Of a DNA stretch of 64,000 bases, positions 1 through 8,870 are shown piece after piece. A model generated the notes under the pieces. The model was not told the origin of the DNA. It did not search any database and saw only the letters and a program-made list of their open reading frames with translations. Position numbers and translations under genes: made by a program. Numbering within the stretch: the stretch's first letter is position 1; each line of letters begins with the position of its first letter. The stretch lies in the NCBI RefSeq assembly GCF_001939075.1, contig NZ_MPTA01000002.1, positions 186,001 through 250,000 on the forward strand, written 5' to 3'. The stretch is from Paenisporosarcina indica. Its GTDB lineage: Bacteria; Bacillota; Bacilli; Bacillales_A; Planococcaceae.

Positions 1-214
1 GATCCAAATCTGCTTCTGCTCCGTCATCGGTTACATAAACTTCACCATGTTGGTACGGGCTCATTGTCCCTGGGTCCAAGTTGATGTACGGATCGAATTT
101 TTGAATCGCTACGTTCAAGCCACGATTTTTTAGTAGGCGACCAAGTGATGCCGCCGTGATGCCTTTACCAAGTGACGAAACTACGCCGCCTGTTACGAAA
201 ATATATTTAGTCAA
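1..214 (-). CDS. pyrG: CTP synthase, N-terminal part (gene runs off the window)
   Basis: Makes CTP from UTP, ATP and glutamine in the cytoplasm. Only the first ~71 residues are present. They contain the amidoligase P-loop region ([11 protein letters not shown]) and the conserved segment [20 protein letters not shown], which is diagnostic of PyrG. The start is TTG at 212-214: an AGGAGG ribosome-binding site lies at the right distance upstream, and the protein begins TKYIFVTGG as in the family. rpoE lies upstream on the same strand, as in B. subtilis. A ~210-nt leader with its own promoter and an attenuator hairpin precedes the gene (separate entries). The gene is broken only by the window edge. 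Confidence 0.97.
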   Translation of the reverse strand, partial: MTKYIFVTGGVVSSLGKGITAASLGRLLKNRGLNVAIQKFDPYINLDPGTMSPYQHGEVYVTDDGAEADLD

Positions 215-344
215 AGCTAACTCCTCCTGAAAAATGTTTTTTAAATCATGTTGTATAGGGATTACTCTGTCCAGCAGCTTGCACCAGTTCGCATGAATCT
301 TAACTATAAAAGGCATCGAGCTTTTGTTGCTCTTTGTACTTTTT

Positions 345-387
345 AATTAAAAAAGCGCTCCGCCTGCAGTATTTGCAGAGGGAGCGC
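345..387 (-). terminator. pyrG leader attenuator
   Basis: On the minus strand the leader forms a hairpin GCGCTCC...GGAGCGC with an inner TGCA/TGCA stem and is followed by TTTTTTAATTAAAA. The 5' arm contains CTCCCTC, complementary to a poly-G transcript end. This fits an anti-terminator formed with reiteratively added G residues when CTP is low. The hairpin lies ~37 nt after the start site and ~130 nt before the pyrG start codon. Confidence 0.85.
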
Positions 388-420
388 ATTATATAAGCGT
401 TCAATCTCCCTTTTTAGGGA

Positions 421-460
421 GCCCAAGTAAAAGAGTAATCGGAATTACGTTAGAAGTCAA
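421..460 (-). promoter_or_regulatory. pyrG promoter with GGGC start (reiterative transcription signal)
   Basis: On the minus strand a -35 TTGACT (455-460), a 17-bp spacer and a -10 TACTCT (432-437) precede the sequence GGGCTCCC, whose first G is at 424, seven bases after the -10. In B. subtilis, pyrG transcripts start pppGGGC; low CTP stalls polymerase before the C, extra G residues are added, and the poly-G end blocks a downstream terminator. The same start sequence and spacing are seen here. The promoter abuts the rpoE stop codon. Confidence 0.85.
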
Positions 461-463
461 GAA

Positions 464-1015
464 TTAATCTTCTTCTTCCTCTTCCTCATCTTCTTCGTCA
501 ACGATTTCAAACTCATCATCTGTTTCTAGAAGTTCTTCGACCACTACTTCTTCGATTTCTTCTTCTTCTTCATCTTCATCGTCGTCATCTAAATCAAAAT
601 CTTCTTCGCCATCAACATCTTCAACGAATTCATCGAAGTCTTCTTCGAATGAGATTTCATCGTCATCTGAATCGTCCAAATCATCGTCATCCACAGCTTT
701 TGTTTTTTTCTTGCGGACTTTTACGGTTGGTGCAGTTTCTTCTTCGATTTGTTCAACAGGATACCACTCACGCAGGCCCCAACGGTTTTCTGAAATCGCA
801 AGGAAACGACCATCGATATTCATATCTGTATAGTACTGAAGCATGCGTTCTTTCATTTGTGCATCAGTAAATTTGTTTAATTTTTGAATCTCATCCAATA
901 GTTCTTGTAATGTTAAAGATTCGTGTTTTTCTTCTAAAATAGCATGTCCTAATTCGATAAACGATTCTTCACTTATTTCTTCTAATGTCATTTCACGAAT
1001 ATTCAAATCGTGCAC
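464..1015 (-). CDS. rpoE: DNA-directed RNA polymerase delta subunit
   Basis: Auxiliary RNA polymerase subunit of Bacillales that speeds enzyme recycling and promoter selectivity. The N-terminal ~95 residues form the folded HARE-HTH-type domain, with the conserved YYTDMNIDGRFLAISEN and WGLREWYP segments. The rest (from ~residue 105) is an extremely acidic, disordered Asp/Glu tail typical of delta. The 183-residue length is normal. The open frame begins with GTG at 1013-1015, but its Shine-Dalgarno (AAGGG) is only 2 nt away. TTG at 1004-1006 gives a more usual spacing and matches the family N-terminus better, so the true start may be 1006. It sits between a small membrane gene and pyrG. Confidence 0.96.
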   Translation of the reverse strand: MHDLNIREMTLEEISEESFIELGHAILEEKHESLTLQELLDEIQKLNKFTDAQMKERMLQYYTDMNIDGRFLAISENRWGLREWYPVEQIEEETAPTVKVRKKKTKAVDDDDLDDSDDDEISFEEDFDEFVEDVDGEEDFDLDDDDEDEEEEEIEEVVVEELLETDDEFEIVDEEDEEEEEED

Positions 1016-1078
1016 GTCCCTTCTACATACGTTGGCATAATACCCATTATATACAAACCTTCATCAAATATGCTACCG

Positions 1079-1237
1079 TCATTTGTTGTTTTTTCCTTCT
1101 CGAAGCAAGTTCCAGCCAAAATAAAACAAGTAAATCGATAATAATAATAAAGGAATTGATCCCATTTGTTTGTTATATAAGAAAAATGTCACGACAAGGC
1201 ATGCCAATATCACAACAATATGCAAGCTATTTTTCAT
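1079..1237 (-). CDS. 52-residue membrane protein
   Basis: A short gene that is easy to miss. ATG at 1235-1237 has a clear GGAGG ribosome-binding site 8-9 nt upstream, and the frame runs 52 codons to TGA (1079-1081). The product is strongly hydrophobic with two membrane segments: ~5-21 (IVVILACLVVTFFLY) and ~27-43 (IPLLLLSIYLFYFGW). A basic tail (LREGKNNK) follows, which predicts an N-in/C-in hairpin. It precedes rpoE on the same strand by 63 bp and could be co-transcribed with it. I do not recognise a family and propose no function. The ribosome-binding site plus unbroken hydrophobic pattern make it a likely real gene. Confidence 0.7.
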   Translation of the reverse strand: MKNSLHIVVILACLVVTFFLYNKQMGSIPLLLLSIYLFYFGWNLLREGKNNK

Positions 1238-1405
1238 GTATTTGACAGCCTCCTAATCCTCTAGTTCTATTATACCTAAAACCGTGACAAAGGTCGTTAT
1301 TTCAATAGAAAATTTCTATAAATATTTTTTAATTTTGACATTTCAGTTTTTGGGAATCTATGGCATAATTTAGTGGGAAAATACAAATAGAAAAGGACTA
1401 ATTTT

Positions 1406-2947
1406 ATGCCAAGAACAATGAAATACATAAGTTTGGGAATCGTTCTGCTAATGATTGTTTTTCAATTTTGGATTGTACTTAACGAACAAAGAACACCCTC
1501 TTCATCGGAATGGAGTCGTTCATTTCCTTCCAATGTACCTGCAGGTGATTATGCCAAAATAGGGTCAGTACCTAATGAAAAGGGCTATGCGATTAGTCTA
1601 CTTAACTTCAAAAAAATGGATTTGCTGCAATGTTCTGAGGAGATGCAATGTACCAACACGTGGTCAAAATCGGAAGTTGATCCTTACAAAAACACGTGGA
1701 GTGATGGTGACACAACGTACTTTATTACTAAGGATGATTCCTTTATTCATTCAACCTCGGACGATGGTGACACAGAAATTTCACCTAATGTAGAAAATTT
1801 TTCAAAATCAGACCAGACACTTGTCTATTGGCTAACCGATCAACAAGTCATGATTCAACAAGACGATAACCAGCCTGTTACATACAAAACTGAGTTTCCT
1901 ATTTATACCACTCTTATCGCTGATGAACATGTTTTTGTTGTGACACAGAATATACAAAAAAATTTATACATCGTACTTGATGGGACGAATGATTTTAAAG
2001 AATTGTTTCAGTTCCGCTTAAGCCCAAATGAAAGCATATCCACAATGTTGATTTCGTCCGATTATGGAATACCTGGTAAATATAGATTATTGCTTGATAT
2101 GTCCAAATCTTCCGGTGGTTCAATCACAAAAGTGATTCGTGATATGTCATTTGATTTGTCTGAACATCAAACAGCTGACATGTCGAAGCTTACGTTTGTG
2201 GACCGAAATTCCGATTCTAACTTATTCAATGTACGAAATGTGTTTTTACAAGACGATAAAACCGGGACTAAAATCACGTTCTCAGCTTTGATGTACGATT
2301 CATATGGGGAAATTGTGAATAAAGTATTCACTGGAAACTATGATGATTTAGTAATTGAAGCTGATGCCGTTACGAAAAAAGGCGATGCTTATATAAATCC
2401 GATTTTTGTGAACGACGGAACGATCGCTTATTTCAGATTAGATGGAGATAAAAAGCATCTTATGTACTCTTCATCTAGCGATGCAAAAATCGCACAAAGT
2501 GCTGACGGTTTAAAAGGAGATGTTAAAGAATCCTTGTTCACCTTGATTAGCCTAGTGTTTAATGGATTGGTTCTCATTTTGCTTTCTATCACCTGGTTAA
2601 TTCCAACACTTATCCTGGGCTACGGGACATTAAGTCTACTCAATAAATTGTACAAACCGTATGCCTACACGGTTGCTTTTTACGTAAATACGATAGCGCT
2701 CGTTGTAAGTCAACTTGTTCTGTTTAATACCCTTTTCAATTCAGAACAAATCGTATCAAAAGCACCTTATTTAACAGAGGCTTGGCATGTTTCTGTCGTT
2801 ATTATCATTTCTGGTCTACTGTCTATATTGCCCGTCTTGTTGACACGTACAAAAGTTAATGATGACAACTTTAATATGTTGATTCTGTACACCTCGGGGA
2901 TCAATTTAGTCTGTTTGTTCTTCTTATTGGGTCCATATTTTTTATAG
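1406..2947 (+). CDS. Uncharacterised multi-pass membrane protein with large external domain
   Basis: I do not recognise a family. The 513-residue product has one membrane segment at ~7-24, then ~350 residues predicted outside the cell, rich in Asp, Ser and Thr. The stretch contains beta-rich repeats resembling propeller-like or lipid-free extracellular domains. The C-terminal ~140 residues contain four strongly hydrophobic segments, starting near LFTLISLVFNGLVLILLSITWL. Topology therefore suggests a sensor or transport-associated surface protein, but that is inference. Start ATG follows AAAGGA. It stands alone, facing the minus-strand icmF cluster, and is followed by a clear terminator. No catalytic motif was found. 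Confidence 0.8.
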   Translation: MPRTMKYISLGIVLLMIVFQFWIVLNEQRTPSSSEWSRSFPSNVPAGDYAKIGSVPNEKGYAISLLNFKKMDLLQCSEEMQCTNTWSKSEVDPYKNTWSDGDTTYFITKDDSFIHSTSDDGDTEISPNVENFSKSDQTLVYWLTDQQVMIQQDDNQPVTYKTEFPIYTTLIADEHVFVVTQNIQKNLYIVLDGTNDFKELFQFRLSPNESISTMLISSDYGIPGKYRLLLDMSKSSGGSITKVIRDMSFDLSEHQTADMSKLTFVDRNSDSNLFNVRNVFLQDDKTGTKITFSALMYDSYGEIVNKVFTGNYDDLVIEADAVTKKGDAYINPIFVNDGTIAYFRLDGDKKHLMYSSSSDAKIAQSADGLKGDVKESLFTLISLVFNGLVLILLSITWLIPTLILGYGTLSLLNKLYKPYAYTVAFYVNTIALVVSQLVLFNTLFNSEQIVSKAPYLTEAWHVSVVIIISGLLSILPVLLTRTKVNDDNFNMLILYTSGINLVCLFFLLGPYFL

Positions 2948-2956
2948 GGGAATAGT

Positions 2957-2992
2957 GAAAAGTGTCTGACAAAGTGTCAGACACTTTTCTTT
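2957..2992 (+). terminator. Rho-independent terminator of the 1406-2947 gene
   Basis: Near-perfect hairpin GTGTCTGAC/GTGTCAGACAC with A-run before and TTTTCTTTG after, starting 10 nt past the stop codon. Confidence 0.85.
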
Positions 2993-3295
2993 GTTTTCAC
3001 CCGCCAAGCGTTCGGAGACCACTGAAGTGTTCCCTTTAATTCACGCTCCGGCTACCACTTGAAAGTCGCCTACGCTGGATTTGCCTAGGCATATTGATTA
3101 TTTCTAATTCGATTCAGATGTCTACAAATAAGTGTATTAATTCTATTTTCATTGCTGAGCCATCGCTCAGTCATACCCCCAAGCGCAAGCGTGCGGGCAT
3201 CAAAGTGCTTGAAGATCTTTAAATGGGGCTACTCGCTTTGCTCTGCAGCCTTTTCTGTGAAGGATGAGAAGCTATACTTTCTATTTTATGGCTAA

Positions 3296-3400
3296 TTCCT
3301 ACGTGGATGCCGTTTTTTCCTACGTGAATCCGCTTTATTCCTACCTCACCTTCCGTTATTCCTACGTGCCCCTCCATTTTTACAACTAAGCCATCGCTCA
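3296..3400. repeat. 21-bp-period array 1 (TTCCTACGT core)
   Basis: Cores start at 3296, 3317, 3338 and 3359 (TTCCTACGT, one variant TTCCTACCT), then a terminal TTACAACTAAG at 3380: every step is exactly 21 bp. The 12 bases between cores differ. It lies between convergent genes (1406-2947 and icmF). A GCTCA palindrome-like motif follows at ~3386-3396 and another (TGAGCCATCGCTCA) lies upstream at ~3163-3176. Degraded pieces of the palindromic element (GCGCAAGCGTGCGGGCATC) are at ~3182-3202. No protein-coding gene is seen in 2993-3429. Confidence 0.9.
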
Positions 3401-3429
3401 TCCGCGCACCATGTCATGACACATCCCCA

Positions 3430-3461
3430 AAAAGAAAAGCGCCCCGACAAATCGGAGCGCT
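3430..3461 (-). terminator. Terminator of icmF operon
   Basis: On the minus strand, hairpin AGCGCTCCGA/TCGGGGCGCT followed by TTTTCTTTTT, 12 nt after the icmF stop. Confidence 0.9.
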
Positions 3462-3472
3462 CAATCATGCTG

Positions 3473-6400
3473 TTACATATTGCGACGGTATTGTCCGCCT
3501 ACTTCGTATAGTGCGTTTGTGATTTGACCAAGTGATGCGACTTTTACTGTGTCCATCAACTGTTCGAAGATGTTGCCACCGGTTACTGCTACTTCTTTCA
3601 AGCGTTTGAGGGCAGCTTCCGATTCTGCAGAATTGCGTTCTTGGAATGCACGTAAGTTCAGAATTTGTGATTCTTTCTCTTCAATTGTTGCACGTGCGAT
3701 TTCCATATTATCCACATCTTCTGCTGATGGTGGATTTGGGTTCAAGTATGTGTTTACCCCGATAATCGGCAATTGACCCGTATGTTTCAGCATTTCGTAA
3801 TGCATGGATTCTTCTTGAATTTTTCCGCGTTGGTACTGAGTTTCCATCGCCCCTAGTACGCCGCCACGGTCATTGATGCGATCGAATTCTGAAAGCACCG
3901 CTTCTTCCACTAGATCCGTCATTTCTTCAACGATGAATGCGCCTTGAAGTGGGTTTTCATTTTTCGATAAACCGTGTTCTTTTGTAATGATCATCTGTAT
4001 CGCCATTGCTCGACGAACGGATTCTTCGGTTGGTGTTGTAATCGCTTCGTCATACGCATTGGTGTGCAGCGAGTTACAGTTATCTTGCAACGCCATCAAT
4101 GCTTGAAGTGTCGTACGAATATCATTGAAATCGATTTCTTGCGCATGCAGGCTTCGACCTGATGTTTGTACGTGATACTTCAGTTTTTGACTGCGATCGT
4201 TTGCACCGTACTTATCACGCATAACCACTGCCCAGATTCGACGAGCAACGCGACCAATTACTGTGTATTCCGGATCTAAGCCGTTTGAGAAGAAGAACGA
4301 TAAGTTCGGTGCGAAATCATCGATGTTCATTCCGCGACTTAAATAATATTCAACATACGTAAAGCCATTCGATAATGTGAACGCCAATTGTGAAATCGGG
4401 TTCGCTCCCGCTTCAGCAATGTGGTAACCCGAAATCGATACCGAATAGTAGTTACGCACTTTTGTATCGATAAAGTATTGTTGAATATCCCCCATCATTC
4501 GAAGTGCGAATTCCGTAGAGAAAATACACGTATTTTGACCTTGATCTTCTTTCAGGATATCCGCTTGAACCGTACCACGCACCACTTGCATCGTGGTTTC
4601 ACGAACTTCAGAGAATTCTTCAACCGTTAACGTGCGACCTAATTTTTCTTCATTAATTTTCACTTGTTGATCAATGGCAGTATTCATAAACATCGCCAAA
4701 ATAATCGGGGCTGGACCGTTAATCGTCATCGATACAGATGTGGATGGCGCACATAAATTAAAGCCATCATACAGTTTCTTCATATCATCCAGCGTACAAA
4801 TGCTGACCCCTGATTCGCCGACTTTTCCGTATATGTCAGGACGCGTATCTGGATCTTCTCCGTATAAAGTTACTGAATCAAACGCTGTAGATAAACGTTT
4901 TGCATTGTCGTCTTTAGATAGGTAATGGAAACGACGGTTCGTGCGTTCAGGTGTACCTTCTCCTGCAAATTGGCGTTTAGGATCTTCCCCTTCACGTTTG
5001 AATGGGAAAACCCCCGCAGTGAATGGGAAGGAACCAGGTACGTTTTCTTTATACACCCAACGCAATATTTCACCGTAATCCACGAATTTCGGTAATACCA
5101 CTCTCGGGATTTTCAAGCCAGATAAGCTTTCTGTACGAAGAATCGTGCGGATTTCCTTGTCACGTACTTTTGTGACAAATTCATCGCCCGCATAGGCTTC
5201 TTTCAATGCTTTCCAGTTGTCTAGAATGCGTTTTGATTCTGCAGTTAATTCGTCTCTTACACCAGTTGCAAGGGAAGTTAATGATTCGATTAATGCGTCA
5301 TTTGGTGCTTTTTCGTTTACCGCTTCAATCGCACCTTCTAGTTGGAACAAACGACGAGCCAACCCCGCTTGTTGTTCCGCCTTTTTATGGTAGCCACGAA
5401 CTGTATCCGTAATTTCACGCAAGTAGTAGCGGCGATTGTTCGGAATGATGATGTCTTGTTTTTGTGTTTTCACAAACTGTTCATATGAAGTTTCCCAGTT
5501 TGATCCCGTTACTTCATTTACGCGTGCAACTAAAGCTGCGAATAACGAGTTGGTTCCTTTATCATTAAACTGACTTGCAATTGTACCGTAAACAGGCATT
5601 GTATCAATGCTTTCATTCCATAGACCACGGCTTCGCTGGTATTGTTTTTGCACTTGGCGAAGTGCGTCTTCAGAACCTTTGCGTTCAAATTTATTAATGA
5701 CGATTAAGTCTGCATAATCAATCATATCGATTTTTTCTAATTGAGAAGGAGCTCCGAATTCACTTGTCATGACATACATGGAAACGTCTGCCACGCTTGC
5801 GATTTCTGCATCCCCTTGTCCGATTCCGCTTGTTTCCACGATGATTAAATCGTATCCTGCCACTTTCACCACGTCTAACACGTCACCTAGTGCACCCGAT
5901 AATTCCGTACGGGAACCACGAGTTGCCAAGCTACGCATGTAGACTCGTTTATTGAAAATCGCGTTCATGCGAATACGGTCTCCAAGTAATGCCCCACCCG
6001 TTTTTTGCTTCGTTGGGTCAATCGAGATGACGGCTACTTTTTTGTCCGGTAAATCTGATAAGAAACGGCGAATTAATTCATCCGTCAATGATGATTTACC
6101 TGCTCCACCAGTACCTGTAATTCCTAGGACTGGCGTGCCTTTAGAAAGTTCACGCGCTTTTTCAACAAGTTGAAGAGCTTCGTCGTTTTTATTGTTTGCG
6201 CCATCTTCTGCGACACTGATTAAGTGAGACAAGATTTCAGGGTGATCAGTATCGACTTGAGCTAGCTGAGCAACTGCGTTTTTCGCTTCAACCGCTTTGT
6301 CACAGTCCTCTACCATGCGGTTGATCATGCCTTGAAGACCTAACTTACGGCCGTCTTCAGGAGAGAAAATCCAGGCGATCCCGTAGTCATGCAAATCCTT

Positions 6401-6733
6401 GACTTCTTTCGGAATAATAACTCCGCCACCTCCGCCATATATGCGAATATGCGGAGCACCACGTTCAGCTAATAAATCATACATATATTTAAAGTATTCA
6501 ACATGCCCGCCTTGGTAAGACGAAATCGCGATTCCTTGTGCATCTTCTTGAATCGCTGCGTTTACCACTTCTTCCACTGAACGATTATGTCCCAAATGAA
6601 TGACTTCTGCACCGGTTGATTGTAAAATACGACGCATAATGTTGATGGATGCATCATGCCCGTCAAATAGACTTGAAGCTGTTACAAAACGCACATGGTT
6701 TTTTGGACGATAAATTTCCACTGTTGCCGTCAT
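3473..6733 (-). CDS. icmF: Fused isobutyryl-CoA mutase (B12-dependent) with G-protein chaperone
   Basis: Interconverts isobutyryl-CoA and n-butyryl-CoA (some members also isovaleryl-/pivalyl-CoA) using adenosylcobalamin. Domain order over 1086 residues: cobalamin-binding domain ~10-140 with FDGHDASI (His is the lower axial ligand); MeaI-type GTPase ~165-420 with Walker [10 protein letters not shown] (207-215), switch ETSGIGQGD and base-specificity NKFE; then the TIM-barrel mutase substrate domain with [17 protein letters not shown]. This fused order is diagnostic of IcmF rather than methylmalonyl-CoA mutase. It is the last gene of the acyl-CoA operon and its ATG overlaps the TetR stop (ATGA). 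The product needs coenzyme B12, and the salvage operon lies 9 kb away. Confidence 0.96.
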   Translation of the reverse strand: MTATVEIYRPKNHVRFVTASSLFDGHDASINIMRRILQSTGAEVIHLGHNRSVEEVVNAAIQEDAQGIAISSYQGGHVEYFKYMYDLLAERGAPHIRIYGGGGGVIIPKEVKDLHDYGIAWIFSPEDGRKLGLQGMINRMVEDCDKAVEAKNAVAQLAQVDTDHPEILSHLISVAEDGANNKNDEALQLVEKARELSKGTPVLGITGTGGAGKSSLTDELIRRFLSDLPDKKVAVISIDPTKQKTGGALLGDRIRMNAIFNKRVYMRSLATRGSRTELSGALGDVLDVVKVAGYDLIIVETSGIGQGDAEIASVADVSMYVMTSEFGAPSQLEKIDMIDYADLIVINKFERKGSEDALRQVQKQYQRSRGLWNESIDTMPVYGTIASQFNDKGTNSLFAALVARVNEVTGSNWETSYEQFVKTQKQDIIIPNNRRYYLREITDTVRGYHKKAEQQAGLARRLFQLEGAIEAVNEKAPNDALIESLTSLATGVRDELTAESKRILDNWKALKEAYAGDEFVTKVRDKEIRTILRTESLSGLKIPRVVLPKFVDYGEILRWVYKENVPGSFPFTAGVFPFKREGEDPKRQFAGEGTPERTNRRFHYLSKDDNAKRLSTAFDSVTLYGEDPDTRPDIYGKVGESGVSICTLDDMKKLYDGFNLCAPSTSVSMTINGPAPIILAMFMNTAIDQQVKINEEKLGRTLTVEEFSEVRETTMQVVRGTVQADILKEDQGQNTCIFSTEFALRMMGDIQQYFIDTKVRNYYSVSISGYHIAEAGANPISQLAFTLSNGFTYVEYYLSRGMNIDDFAPNLSFFFSNGLDPEYTVIGRVARRIWAVVMRDKYGANDRSQKLKYHVQTSGRSLHAQEIDFNDIRTTLQALMALQDNCNSLHTNAYDEAITTPTEESVRRAMAIQMIITKEHGLSKNENPLQGAFIVEEMTDLVEEAVLSEFDRINDRGGVLGAMETQYQRGKIQEESMHYEMLKHTGQLPIIGVNTYLNPNPPSAEDVDNMEIARATIEEKESQILNLRAFQERNSAESEAALKRLKEVAVTGGNIFEQLMDTVKVASLGQITNALYEVGGQYRRNM

Positions 6734-7374
6734 GCTGTTCCCCCATTCCCTTGAATCCCTTGTAAGAAAAATGTTGTTTGTTCATCAATGAAATCATTGA
6801 TTTTTACTTCGCGTTGCAGTCCCCAGCGTCTAAACGCCCACATTTGGCCTTGCACAACCAAATGATGTGCGGCAAGTTTCACCGAATTCTCAGGAATTTT
6901 GATTTCTCCTGATTTGCGGCAAGCATGAAGGATGTCCTCAAATAACGCGACCATTTCGAGTTCTTTATTCAACACATATTGTAACGCGTCTTTTGGCAAC
7001 GATTTTGATTCCTGGTACATCACGACGAATTCGTCTTGCATTTCGTCAATCAATAAGTAATAGTGGCGAATGGCTGTTTTCAAGCCATCCACCGTGCCTG
7101 CCTGTGTTGGCAGCGTCGATAAACGCTGCTGCACTTCTTCGTAAATGCTGTCACAAACCAAATACAACACGTCTTCTTTCGAGCGAATGTATTCGTAAAG
7201 TGTACCGATGCTAAATCCTGCCTCTTTTGCGATTTCGCGAGTCGTGGTGCGATGAAACCCCTTTTGCTTGAAGAGCGCGACAGCTCCGCGAATCATTTGA
7301 TTCCGGCGTTTTGATATCAGGCTTTCATCTTTCACGGACGACTGCACTTCGCGTTTGGCTTTCTTTTCCGTCAC
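6730..7374 (-). CDS. TetR/AcrR-family regulator (FadR-like)
   Basis: Probable acyl-CoA-responsive repressor of the surrounding fatty/branched acid genes. The 214-residue protein has a basic N-terminal tail, then a TetR helix-turn-helix at ~35-75 ([24 protein letters not shown]) and an all-helical ligand domain. The start is GTG at 7372-7374, 3 nt after the acdA stop, with only a weak ribosome-binding site, so translational coupling is likely. It overlaps icmF by 4 bp. The only good FadR-type palindrome I found is over the fadF promoter (14721-14738), a plausible target. Exact ligand and orthology to B. subtilis FadR are inferred from position and family. Confidence 0.88.
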   Translation of the reverse strand: MTEKKAKREVQSSVKDESLISKRRNQMIRGAVALFKQKGFHRTTTREIAKEAGFSIGTLYEYIRSKEDVLYLVCDSIYEEVQQRLSTLPTQAGTVDGLKTAIRHYYLLIDEMQDEFVVMYQESKSLPKDALQYVLNKELEMVALFEDILHACRKSGEIKIPENSVKLAAHHLVVQGQMWAFRRWGLQREVKINDFIDEQTTFFLQGIQGNGGTA

Positions 7375-7377
7375 GAG

Positions 7378-8517
7378 TTACTTCGTCAGCATACGAGAAA
7401 TAACAAGACGTTGGATCTCTTGTGTTCCCTCGTAAATTTGAGTGATTTTCGCGTCGCGCATATAACGTTCTACTGGATAATCTTTTGTATAACCGTAACC
7501 ACCGAATACTTGAACAGCTTCCACTGTTACTTTCATCGCTGTATCTCCAGCCATTAATTTCGCCATGGCTGATTCTTTGCCGTATGAATGTCCGTTAGAC
7601 TCTAACCAAGCAGCTTGGTATGTCAATAAACGTGACGCTTCGATTGAAGTAGCCATGTCCGCTAATTTGAATGAAACGCCTTGGTTTGCAACAATCGGTT
7701 TACCGAATTGAACGCGTTCTTTTGCATAATCAACTGAAGCGTCAAGCGCACCTTGTGCAATCCCAACAGCTTGTGCAGCAATTCCGTTACGACCGCCATC
7801 AAGTGTTTTCATTGCGATAATGAACCCTTCGCCTTCTTCACCAAGTAAGTTTTCTTTTGGAACGCGACAGTTATCAAAAATGATTTCAGTTGTTGGCGAT
7901 GAACGAATGCCGAGTTTCTTTTCTTTCTTCCCAACTGAGAAGCCTTCGAAATCAGCTTCAATGATGAAAGCACTTGTTCCTTTATGTTTTGAAGATGGAT
8001 CCGTTACTGCAAATACCACATAAATGTCAGCAATCCCACCGTTCGTGATGAAGATTTTTGATCCGTTTAACACATAGTGATCGCCATCTAATTTAGCAGT
8101 TGTTTTCATGCCACCTGCATCCGATCCTGAACTTGCTTCTGTTAAGCCATAGCCACCGATTTTCGTACCTTCTGCCATTGGACGAAGATATTTTTGTTTT
8201 TGCTCTTCGTTCCCGTATTTGAAAATTGGCCAACCAGCAAGTGACGTATGAGCTGAAAGTGTTACCCCTGTAGAAGCACAAACGCGTGATAATTCTTCCA
8301 CTGCGATACAGTAAGCCAAGTAGTCTGAACCAATTCCGCCGTACTCTTCTGGCCAAGGAATCCCTGTTAATCCAAGCTCCGCCATTTTATCGAAAATTTC
8401 ACGGTCAAAACGTTCCTCTTCGTCACGCTCTGCTGCAGATGGAGCAACTTCTTTTGTAGCAAAGTCACGTACCATTTTACGGATCATTTCATGTTCTTCT
8501 GAAAGTTTAAAGTTCAT
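7378..8517 (-). CDS. acdA: Short/branched-chain acyl-CoA dehydrogenase
   Basis: FAD-dependent enzyme making the 2,3-enoyl-CoA and passing electrons to ETF. The ~379-residue sequence is closely like B. subtilis AcdA from [18 protein letters not shown] to VISRMLTK. It includes the FAD/substrate signatures [15 protein letters not shown] and [18 protein letters not shown]; the catalytic Glu is in the YEGTQEIQ region. The frame opens at GTG 8529, but AGGTGG places translation at ATG 8515-8517 (MNFKLSEEH), matching the family. In B. subtilis the order is fadF-acdA-rpoE; here mmg genes, a TetR gene and icmF have come between these partners. Confidence 0.95.
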   Translation of the reverse strand: MNFKLSEEHEMIRKMVRDFATKEVAPSAAERDEEERFDREIFDKMAELGLTGIPWPEEYGGIGSDYLAYCIAVEELSRVCASTGVTLSAHTSLAGWPIFKYGNEEQKQKYLRPMAEGTKIGGYGLTEASSGSDAGGMKTTAKLDGDHYVLNGSKIFITNGGIADIYVVFAVTDPSSKHKGTSAFIIEADFEGFSVGKKEKKLGIRSSPTTEIIFDNCRVPKENLLGEEGEGFIIAMKTLDGGRNGIAAQAVGIAQGALDASVDYAKERVQFGKPIVANQGVSFKLADMATSIEASRLLTYQAAWLESNGHSYGKESAMAKLMAGDTAMKVTVEAVQVFGGYGYTKDYPVERYMRDAKITQIYEGTQEIQRLVISRMLTK

Positions 8518-8694
8518 TTTAATTCCCACCTTTTTTAGATTGTCTATTTTAAATCCTACTAATGATATTGCGCAAAACTGCTCCTGCGGTTACTCGTCAC
8601 ATGAAAACACTTGCTCCATATCTTATTAACTAAAATCAGCTATGAAATATAATATAGCTTTTAGATTTGTAGTTAAATAGTTGATATTATTTAT

Positions 8695-8855
8695 ATTGGC
8701 TGCGTTAAAGAATGCTGAAATTGTTACAAAACAAAGAGTGCACTTGTGCCTATCAAGCCGCAAGAGCGTGAAGTGTGAGACCTACAAGTATGTGATTTTC
8801 ATACTTGTAGGCTCATGCGGAACGTGCGGCTAGCGCAAATGTACGATAAAGAAAA
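8695..8855 (-). repeat. Palindromic element, copy C
   Basis: Fills the 353-bp gap between acdA and mmgC. Read on the minus strand it matches the two copies at ~60.9 and 61.2 kb. It has TTTATCGTACATTTGCGC, GCCGCACGTTCCGCATGAGCC, CAAGTATG..CATACTTG and CACTTCACGCTCTTGCGGC, then the distal ATTCTTTAACGCAGCCAATA. The core (8739-8843) is a ~105-bp imperfect inverted repeat. No gene is seen here. If transcribed, it would put a long hairpin in the mmgC-acdA messenger. Confidence 0.85.
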
Positions 8856-8870
8856 GTGTTATTTGATCAT

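Noticed and set aside
985-1245. 86-codon plus-strand frame over the rpoE start
   Set aside because: No ribosome-binding site, low-complexity product, and it overlaps a better minus-strand small gene and rpoE.
3219-3401. 60-codon minus-strand frame with repeating HVGI peptides
   Set aside because: It is the translation of 21-bp array 1; the 7-residue repeat follows from the DNA period. It has no ribosome-binding site, and other arrays have stops in the matching frames.
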